A stretch of DNA of 64,000 nt. Origin: CAILHX01 sp964511385 (GTDB lineage: Bacteria; Pseudomonadota; Gammaproteobacteria; Burkholderiales; Methylophilaceae). The DNA is taken from contig CAZEFE010000008.1 of assembly GCA_964511385.1 (NCBI GenBank), positions 1 to 64,000 on the forward strand, given 5' to 3'. Below, piece by piece: positions 26,526-32,772 of the stretch; position 1 is the first letter of the stretch, and each line of letters opens with the position of its first letter. The position numbers and the translations under genes are program-made. Under the pieces are notes generated by a model. That model saw nothing but the letters and a program-made list of their open reading frames with translations. It was not told the DNA's origin and made no database searches.

Positions 26526-27881
26526 GTGAATTTATCTCTAAGCGTCAAGATAACGGCGATGCGGAAAGTCGGCATCGCCGCGTTGTTTTTGTGCACGGTA
26601 ATCGCTGTGTCGGCCGGCGTATCAACTAGTCAGCAGCCAGCAATGCTTAAGATGATCGAGAATCCGGCTGGTGCCGGGGCTCGTGTTCCACGACTGAAGG
26701 CGTTACCCGGCGGCAGGGTGCTGATGAGCTGGGTGGAGCCAAGGGGGGATGGGCATGTCCTGAAATATGCCGTGTTTGAAGATGGTCATTGGCAAAGTAC
26801 TCGAGAGGTGGCACATGGCGATCGCTGGTTCGTCAACTGGAGTGATTTTCCGTCAGTGGTTGCCATCGATAACTCGTTCTGGGTGGCGCACTGGCTGGTG
26901 AAGCAAGCGGGCGGGCGGACTTACGATTATGACGTTGCGCTTTCAGTGTCAAATGACGGTGGAGTTACATGGAGCCAGCCCAAGCCGCCGCACCGGGATG
27001 GACAGGCTGCCGAGCATGGGTTTGCCGCGATATTCCCGACAGATGGCCATGCCGGGATCGTCTGGCTGGATGGACGTGAATACGTTGATGCCAAAGACCG
27101 CGGCAAACATCCCCATAAATCCGGAAATTTTCAATTGCGGTACACGACAGTCAGCCGCGATGGAACTCTGGGTGAAGAACAGGTGGTGGACAATAACACG
27201 TGCACCTGTTGCTGGCCCAATGTTGGGTTGACTTCAACTGGCGCCATTGCGGCGTGGCGCGGGCACACGGATAAGGAAATCCGCGACAACCGCGTTGCCC
27301 GGCTGGAACATGGAACATGGACAGCCCCTGCGCCGCTTGGGGCGGAGGGCTGGGAAATTGCAGGTTGTCCGGTCAATGGACCGGCACTTGCCGTTCGCGG
27401 AAACAACGTGGCGGCGGCATGGTTTACTGCAGAGGGAGATCGTCCTCGCGTGCGCGTGGCTTTCTCCCATGATGGCGGTAGCCATTTTGGCAAGCCTATA
27501 GAGGTTGATGACGCAGCACCTCTTGGTAGAGTCGGGTTGATCTGGAAAGATGATCGCAGCGTTCTTGTCTCATGGATGCTTGCGCCCAGTGCGCTGAATG
27601 GGGCTGGCTCAATTGCATTGCGCAGGGTTGGCGCTGATGGCTTGTTGGGCAATATCCACCCGGTTGCTGAAGTGAGTGCAGGTCGCGATACCGGGGTGCC
27701 GCAGATGGTCGAGGTGGCGTCTGGCACGATGCTGGCGTGGACGGCGGCGGCACCTGCGCATGGCATCAAGACTGCGGTACTGGATTCTGGCGGTCTCGAA
27801 TCAAGCATCCCGGTTAAGCAAGGCGCTCTGGCACAAAATACGCTGCCATTTTCTGCCTACGTTTGCCGCCAGCCGCATTAA
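26526..27881 (+). CDS. Secreted BNR-propeller (sialidase-fold) protein with CxCC motif
   Basis: A 451-residue protein with an N-terminal signal or anchor (IAALFLCTVIAVSAG) and a beta-propeller containing Asp-boxes SNDGGVTW and SHDGGSHF. An unusual cysteine cluster, NTCTCCWPNVG, lies near residue 225. Annotation pipelines would probably call it a sialidase, but sugar hydrolysis is doubtful: I see only an RVP resembling the FRIP motif and no convincing active-site set. Lying 14 bases after a TonB receptor gene and before PepSY/TonB genes, it more likely handles a metal or metal complex in the periplasm. The start is uncertain: GTG 26526 or ATG 26559. Confidence 0.65.
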   Translation: MNLSLSVKITAMRKVGIAALFLCTVIAVSAGVSTSQQPAMLKMIENPAGAGARVPRLKALPGGRVLMSWVEPRGDGHVLKYAVFEDGHWQSTREVAHGDRWFVNWSDFPSVVAIDNSFWVAHWLVKQAGGRTYDYDVALSVSNDGGVTWSQPKPPHRDGQAAEHGFAAIFPTDGHAGIVWLDGREYVDAKDRGKHPHKSGNFQLRYTTVSRDGTLGEEQVVDNNTCTCCWPNVGLTSTGAIAAWRGHTDKEIRDNRVARLEHGTWTAPAPLGAEGWEIAGCPVNGPALAVRGNNVAAAWFTAEGDRPRVRVAFSHDGGSHFGKPIEVDDAAPLGRVGLIWKDDRSVLVSWMLAPSALNGAGSIALRRVGADGLLGNIHPVAEVSAGRDTGVPQMVEVASGTMLAWTAAAPAHGIKTAVLDSGGLESSIPVKQGALAQNTLPFSAYVCRQPH

Positions 27882-27945
27882 GTCATGATGTTTTTCATTT
27901 CTATCTTTGGTTTGTCCAGCGCAGGTTGCGGGTTAGGCTTGACCA

Positions 27946-29196
27946 ATGATTAGAAGATTCTGGGTTTTAGTTCACCGCTGGCTTGGCCTGGCGATGACGG
28001 TGTTCCTCGTCATCGTCGGGCTGACCGGCAGCCTGCTGGCTTTCAACTCCGAACTGGAGCAATGGAACAACCCGCGGCTGTATTCGCCGCCGCGCCACGA
28101 CCTGCCGCGTCTCAGCCTGGCCGAACTTGCCGTGCGGGCCGAAGCCCAGGAGCCGCGGGCGCGGGTGACCGGCGTGGTGGAAGGGGAGCCCGGCTGGCGT
28201 TGGATATCGGTTGAACCCAGGATCAATCCTGCCACGGGCAAGGCCTATCCGCTTGATTTCGACCAGGTGTTTCTTGACTCCTATTCCGGCGAGGAACTGG
28301 GAAAACGTACCTGGGGGGCGATCTCGCAGGGTCGGATCAACCTGGTCTCCTTTATCTACGAACTGCATTATTCCCTGGCGCTTTCCATGACCGGGATCTG
28401 GATACTCGGCATTGTTGCCTTGGCGTGGACGATAGACTGTTTTGTAAGCTTGTACCTGACCCTGCCCGCGCGGCGGAAAAAAGCCTTTTCCCCGATTGGG
28501 GGCGCAACGGGCAAAAGCTGGTGGGCGCGCTGGGCGCCAGCCTGGAAGGTTCGATGGAACGCCGGCAGCTATCAGCTCAATTTCGACCTGCATCGCGCCG
28601 GCGGGTTGTGGGTGTGGGTTGTGCTGCTGATTTTTGCCTGGTCCAGCGTGTACATGAACCTGTGGGACACGGTTTATACCTGGGGTACCCGCGCTGTCCT
28701 CGACTACCAGGCCCCCTGGACCGAACTGGCGCAACGTCCCGTGCCGCTGGAGCAGCCTGCGCTTGGCTGGCGTGAAGCACAGGCGGTGGGCGAGCGGCTG
28801 ATGGCCGAGCAGGCGCGCAAGCACCACTTTGCAGTGCAACAGCCGCTGGCGCTGTCACTGGATCGGGCGCATGGCGTGTACCAGTATGCCGTACGCAGCA
28901 GTCTCGACATTAACGACCACGACCGGCGCGGCATGACGCAACTGTTCTTCGATGCGGATAGCGGCGCGTTCAAACTGCTGCTTCTGCCTACCGGCCAATA
29001 TAACGGCAACACGGTGACCACCTGGCTTTACGCATTGCATATGGGCAACGTATTCGGGATGCCGTACCGTATTTTTGTATGTGTGCTCGGCCTGGTGATC
29101 GTTATGCTGTCGGTCACGGGCGTGGTGATCTGGCTCAAGAAGCGGCGCGCGCGGAAAGCCACCGCCGCCAAACGGATGCGAGGTGCTTATGCCTGA
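27946..29196 (+). CDS. PepSY-associated inner-membrane protein (PiuB-like)
   Basis: A 416-residue membrane protein with four main helices (about 12-35, 140-170, 220-245, 365-390). The N-terminus RRFWVLVHRWLGLAMTVFLV and the repeated His-containing helices (YELHYSLAL, LYALHMGN) are typical of PepSY_TM proteins linked to siderophore or metal-complex uptake, where they probably act as reductases or release factors in the inner membrane. The family role is only partly known. Its last 8 bases overlap the tonB start. Confidence 0.85.
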   Translation: MIRRFWVLVHRWLGLAMTVFLVIVGLTGSLLAFNSELEQWNNPRLYSPPRHDLPRLSLAELAVRAEAQEPRARVTGVVEGEPGWRWISVEPRINPATGKAYPLDFDQVFLDSYSGEELGKRTWGAISQGRINLVSFIYELHYSLALSMTGIWILGIVALAWTIDCFVSLYLTLPARRKKAFSPIGGATGKSWWARWAPAWKVRWNAGSYQLNFDLHRAGGLWVWVVLLIFAWSSVYMNLWDTVYTWGTRAVLDYQAPWTELAQRPVPLEQPALGWREAQAVGERLMAEQARKHHFAVQQPLALSLDRAHGVYQYAVRSSLDINDHDRRGMTQLFFDADSGAFKLLLLPTGQYNGNTVTTWLYALHMGNVFGMPYRIFVCVLGLVIVMLSVTGVVIWLKKRRARKATAAKRMRGAYA

Positions 29197-29872
29197 TTTT
29201 CCGCGCTGGGATAAGCTGGCCGGCTTGTTGCTGGTGCTGGCCCTGCACGGTGCCGTGTTGTACGGGCTGTGGAGCTACCGCCTGCTGCCTGCGCCGGAGG
29301 AGGCGGTGACGCTGTTCGTCAACCTCATCAACCCGCCGCCCCCGCAAAAAAAAGAACCGCCACCCCCTCCGCCGCCACAGCCGCCCAAACAGGTCAAGCT
29401 GGTGAAGCCGCGCCCGGTGACTGCGCCGCCGCAGCCGGTGTTGGTGAGCAACGCACCAGTAATATCGCCTGCCGAACCGGTGGCGCCGCCACCCCCGCCA
29501 CCAGCGCCGGAGCCGGTAGTGGACGCGCCGCCTTCGCCGGATCCTGTCGTAGCCGCACCGCCAGCGCCGCCGGCACCAGTGGTGCTGAGTTCCGACCTGG
29601 CAGTGGCCTGTCCGCAACGCTCAGCGCCGGAATACCCGGCCATGTCGCGGCGGTTGCGTGAGCAGGGGCGGGTGGTGCTGCGCGTGGAACTGGATGAAAC
29701 CGGACGCGTGGCTTCGGCCAGCGTCAAGGAAAGCTCCGGTTTCAAGCGGCTGGATGAAGCCGGCCTTGTCGCGGTCAGGGCATGGCATTGCAATGCGCCG
29801 CTACGCAACGGCGAGGCGGTGCGTGCGGTAGCGTTGCAACCTTTCAATTTCGTGTTAGAGGGACGTCGATGA
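29189..29872 (+). CDS. tonB: TonB energy-transducing protein
   Basis: A 227-residue protein with an N-terminal anchor helix (LLLVLALHGAVLYGLW), a long Pro-rich periplasmic linker (PPPPQKKEPPPPPPPQPPK and further Pro/Ala repeats) and a C-terminal TonB fold (PEYPAMSRRLREQGRVVLRV, ASVKESSGFKRLDEAGL, WHCNAPLRNG). It carries proton-motive energy from ExbBD to outer-membrane receptors. The ATG at 29189 has GAGG at proper spacing; a GTG two codons earlier is less likely. It overlaps the PepSY gene by 8 bases and exbB by 4. Confidence 0.93.
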   Translation: MPDFPRWDKLAGLLLVLALHGAVLYGLWSYRLLPAPEEAVTLFVNLINPPPPQKKEPPPPPPPQPPKQVKLVKPRPVTAPPQPVLVSNAPVISPAEPVAPPPPPPAPEPVVDAPPSPDPVVAAPPAPPAPVVLSSDLAVACPQRSAPEYPAMSRRLREQGRVVLRVELDETGRVASASVKESSGFKRLDEAGLVAVRAWHCNAPLRNGEAVRAVALQPFNFVLEGRR

Positions 29873-30567
29873 TGGAACAAGGACTTGGGTTCGCACATTT
29901 CATAGGTAACACCGATACCGTGGGGAAAGTCGTGCTGGTTTTGCTGTTGCTGCTGTCGCTGGCGAGCTGGTATTTGATTTTCACCAAGGCATTGGCCAAC
30001 TGGCTGGACAAGCGGCGGGCCGATACCTTTCTCCGGCAGTTCTGGGAACTGGACTCGGTGGCGGAAATGAACGCGCTGATTAAACAATCCGGCACCGATA
30101 ACGCCTTTGCCGACCTGGCGGCACAGGCGCTAACCGCGGCGCACAGCGGCAACGGCCACGGCTTGCAGAAGCTGGCGGCGGCAGGCGGCCTGTCGGAATT
30201 CCTGACGCGGGCGCTGCGCAACGGCATCGAACAGGAGTCGGCGCGCAGTGAACACGGCCTGACAATACTGGCTTCCGCCGGTTCCGCCGCGCCGTATATC
30301 GGGTTGTTCGGCACGGTATGGGCGATCTACCACGCGCTGGTGCAGATCGGACTGAGTGGCCAGGGCACGCTGGACAAGGTGGCCGGGCCGGTGGGCGAGG
30401 CGCTGATCATGACCGCGCTCGGTCTGGCGGTGGCGATTCCGGCGGTGCTGGCGTTTAACGCGTTCAACCGCCGCAACCGGCTGTGGCTGGCGCGGCTGGA
30501 CGGTTTTGCCCATGACCTGTATGTGCTGTTTTCAGTGGGCGATGAAAAGCCAGGGCAGCCATCATGA
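29869..30567 (+). CDS. exbB: ExbB, Ton motor subunit
   Basis: A 232-residue inner-membrane protein with three helices and the MotA/TolQ/ExbB core: SEHGLTILASAGSAAPYIGL, FGTVWAIYHAL and EALIMTALGLAVAIPAVLAFN. It forms the proton-driven pentamer that powers TonB. Two ATGs stand in tandem at 29869 and 29872; the first overlaps the tonB stop as ATGA with GAGGG upstream. The stop overlaps exbD by 4 bases. Confidence 0.94.
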   Translation: MMEQGLGFAHFIGNTDTVGKVVLVLLLLLSLASWYLIFTKALANWLDKRRADTFLRQFWELDSVAEMNALIKQSGTDNAFADLAAQALTAAHSGNGHGLQKLAAAGGLSEFLTRALRNGIEQESARSEHGLTILASAGSAAPYIGLFGTVWAIYHALVQIGLSGQGTLDKVAGPVGEALIMTALGLAVAIPAVLAFNAFNRRNRLWLARLDGFAHDLYVLFSVGDEKPGQPS

Positions 30568-30983
30568 GTATCGGCGGTTTCGACCAGAAAAACCGTCAGC
30601 AGCCGATGGCGGAGATCAACGTCGTGCCGCTGGTGGACGTGATGCTGGTGCTGCTGGTGATTTTTATCATCACCGCGCCCTTGCTGACCAATTCGGTGAA
30701 GATTGATTTGCCCAAGGCATCCAGCACCCCCAACATCACCAAACCGGAGCATATCGAATTCGCCATTCGCGACGATGGCAGCCTGTATTGGAATGGCGAA
30801 CTGGTGACCAGGGAGTCATTACCCGCGCGCTTTGCAGTGGAAGCGAAAAAACAGCCGCAGCCCGAGCTGCATATCCGCGCCGACCGGCTGGCGGCATATG
30901 AAAAAGTGGCGCAGGTGATGTCGGTCGCAGCAAAAACCGGCCTGGTGCGCATCGGGTTTGTGACGGAGCCGGAGGGGCGCTGA
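30564..30983 (+). CDS. exbD: ExbD, Ton motor subunit
   Basis: A 139-residue protein with one membrane helix (VPLVDVMLVLLVIFIITAP) carrying the essential proton-conducting Asp in VDVML, then a periplasmic domain (RADRLAAYEKVAQVMSVAAK). It completes the TonB-ExbB-ExbD motor that energises the receptor genes in the window. It overlaps exbB by 4 bases; tlpA follows after 57 bases. Confidence 0.94.
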   Translation: MSIGGFDQKNRQQPMAEINVVPLVDVMLVLLVIFIITAPLLTNSVKIDLPKASSTPNITKPEHIEFAIRDDGSLYWNGELVTRESLPARFAVEAKKQPQPELHIRADRLAAYEKVAQVMSVAAKTGLVRIGFVTEPEGR

Positions 30984-31040
30984 GCGGGAACGGTTTTGTT
31001 ATCATGGCGCCGGTGCCCGAATGCCTGAAGGAGGCTAGCG

Positions 31041-31547
31041 TTGTTGCGTGTGAAGAAATTATGGTGGGTGTTGCTGCTGTGCGGCTTGAGTGGACAGGCC
31101 GCGGCTGCCGGCGCGGAAGAGGGCAAGCCTGCCCCGCTGTTTGAGGCCAGTTTGCTGAATGGGCAGGCGTTCTCCACAGCGGCGGCCAAAGGCCAGGTGG
31201 TGATTATCAACTTCTGGGCAACCTGGTGTCCGCCGTGCCGGCAGGAGATGCCGGCTTTCGACAGCTATTACCAGCAGCATCGCGAGCAGGGGTTGAAACT
31301 GATAGCGGTGAGTCTGGACGAGCCGGCGGACGAGGCCAAGGTGCGCGAGGTGATGAAAGCCTACGGCTTTGATGGAGCGATGGAAGCCAACACCAGGCAC
31401 AAAGGCTACGGGCGCATCTGGCGGCTGCCGCTGACGTTTGTGATCGACCGCAAGGGCGTGCTGCGCAAGGACGGCTGGTACGGTTCCGCCGGAATCGACC
31501 AGCCGCTGCTGGAGAAGATGGTTACGCCGTTGCTGGCGGCGGATTAA
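31041..31547 (+). CDS. TlpA-like periplasmic thiol-disulfide oxidoreductase
   Basis: A 168-residue thioredoxin-fold protein with signal peptide (LWWVLLLCGLSGQAAAAG) and active site WCPPC in FWATWCPPCRQEMPAF; cis-Pro region RLPLTFVIDRKG. TlpA-like reductants reduce cysteine pairs outside the cytoplasm, for example in copper chaperones or cytochrome assembly. The TTG start at 31041 is chosen because GGAGG lies 7 bases upstream. Its stop overlaps the end of the opposing outer-membrane protein gene by 4 bases. In this setting it may keep the CxCC and CSSCGC proteins reduced (inference). Confidence 0.88.
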   Translation: MLRVKKLWWVLLLCGLSGQAAAAGAEEGKPAPLFEASLLNGQAFSTAAAKGQVVIINFWATWCPPCRQEMPAFDSYYQQHREQGLKLIAVSLDEPADEAKVREVMKAYGFDGAMEANTRHKGYGRIWRLPLTFVIDRKGVLRKDGWYGSAGIDQPLLEKMVTPLLAAD

Positions 31548-32500
31548 AAGCTGTAGCGCAGCCCGGCGGACAGCAGCACTTCCGGCTCGATCTGGTAGCC
31601 GGTGACGCGCTGGTAGATCGGTACCTGGACGAAACCGAATGCCTGCACGTTCTTGTTGATTGGCACCGTGGCGCCGGGGCTGATGTAGACCAGCGTGGCG
31701 CCGCTGTTGGCCACGTCGGCATTGGCGCCGGATTCACGTTTTTCGGCGCGGGCGTTCAACTGCAATTGCGGCATGAAAGATTCAAACCCCATGTAGCGCA
31801 CCCCGGCGCTGGCGTTCAGCCCGTTGCCGGGGCGAAATTTGTCGTGGCTGTTCAGCGCAAACTGGAACGTGGCCTGCGCAAAGTAATCCCAGTCGCGGTT
31901 GATGCTGCCGAAGTGGTAGCCGCCCAGCAGCAGGTCGGTGGTGCCGGTGCCCAGTTGCAGTCCGCGATCCAGCGCCGCGCCGCTGGCGAAGGTGTCGTCG
32001 GTGCTGCCGGTGGGCAGTTTCAGGCCGAACGTCAGCCCGCTGCTATGGTCGGCGGTCAGCCCCTGGTAGCGCGCGGTGACGCGCAGGTCGCCGATGCCCC
32101 TGGAGGACGAGGTATCGTCGAGCACCGGGTAATTCGCCCCGTACGTGCCATGCGAGCGGCTATACACAGGCAGTTGCACGTTCACCGCCCAGTCCGGGTT
32201 GATGCCGTAATCCAGCCCCAGCGTCAGGTTGCGGTTGATGGTAGTGTCCTGCACTTCGTTGCCGCTGGCGTTGACGTCGTTGCGGCTGACGGAACTGGTG
32301 CCGTGGCGATAATCGTTTTGCTTGAAGTAGTCGAAACGGATGTCGAAGCGCACGCCTTCGCCGGTGGAATAGCCTTGCGTGGTCCAGTCGGAATTGAGCG
32401 TGCAGCCGCAGCTGGAGCATGCCATGGCCGGCATCGAGAGCGTCAGGGGCAGGATGGAGAATAATCCTGCCTGAACGAGTGTGCTGCCGGTAAAACGCAT
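31544..32500 (-). CDS. Outer-membrane beta-barrel protein with N-terminal CSSCGC cluster
   Basis: A 318-residue exported protein. The signal peptide ends in MPAMA and the mature chain would begin CSSCGCTLNSDW, a striking cysteine cluster. The rest alternates like a beta barrel (GVRFDIRFDYF, LTLGLDYGINPDWAVNVQLP, FGLKLPTGS) and ends with GLRYSF. It resembles proteins labelled transporter in related betaproteobacteria; the function is unknown. ATG 32500 is chosen since AGGA lies 7 bases upstream; ATG 32506 is too near that site. Candidate RegA-type site and -10 box lie upstream. Confidence 0.65.
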   Translation of the reverse strand: MRFTGSTLVQAGLFSILPLTLSMPAMACSSCGCTLNSDWTTQGYSTGEGVRFDIRFDYFKQNDYRHGTSSVSRNDVNASGNEVQDTTINRNLTLGLDYGINPDWAVNVQLPVYSRSHGTYGANYPVLDDTSSSRGIGDLRVTARYQGLTADHSSGLTFGLKLPTGSTDDTFASGAALDRGLQLGTGTTDLLLGGYHFGSINRDWDYFAQATFQFALNSHDKFRPGNGLNASAGVRYMGFESFMPQLQLNARAEKRESGANADVANSGATLVYISPGATVPINKNVQAFGFVQVPIYQRVTGYQIEPEVLLSAGLRYSF

Positions 32501-32537
32501 GTGCATTTCCTTTTGTAAATTTGAGCGGAAGCTCGCG

Positions 32538-32584
32538 ATTATAAAGGGCCGCATGTCCATCCGAAAATGCGACGGATTGTCGCA
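32538..32584 (-). promoter_or_regulatory. Predicted RegA-type site and -10 box of the CSSCGC outer-membrane protein gene
   Basis: TGCGACGGATTGTCGC at 32568-32583 has the perfect dyad GCGAC-N5-GTCGC, extended to TGCGAC/GTCGCA. On the minus strand a consensus TATAAT (32543 to 32538) lies 24 bases downstream; the -35 position holds only TTTCGG, as expected for an activator-dependent promoter. The rest of the 272-base gap to 32772 has a possible plus-strand -35 TTGACG at 32664 and nothing else I can name. Confidence 0.6.
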
Positions 32585-32772
32585 TGGCAGGCAGGTGAAC
32601 AGGTTCTGAAAGCGGGGGCGCTAAATAAGGTGTGCCGTGCGCAAGAAAGCGGTTTTTGCATACTTGACGCGGGTGTGCCGAATGGGTTTTACTCTCAAGA
32701 CAACCGCATCTGGTTGGCAAGCTCTGGGGGCGGCTCCGGCTCCTCCGGTTTTTTTGGTTCCAAGGCGGGTAC

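Noticed and set aside
26526..27881. A genuine secreted sialidase.
   Set aside because: Only Asp-boxes and a loose RVP motif are seen; the CxCC cluster and the Ton context argue otherwise.
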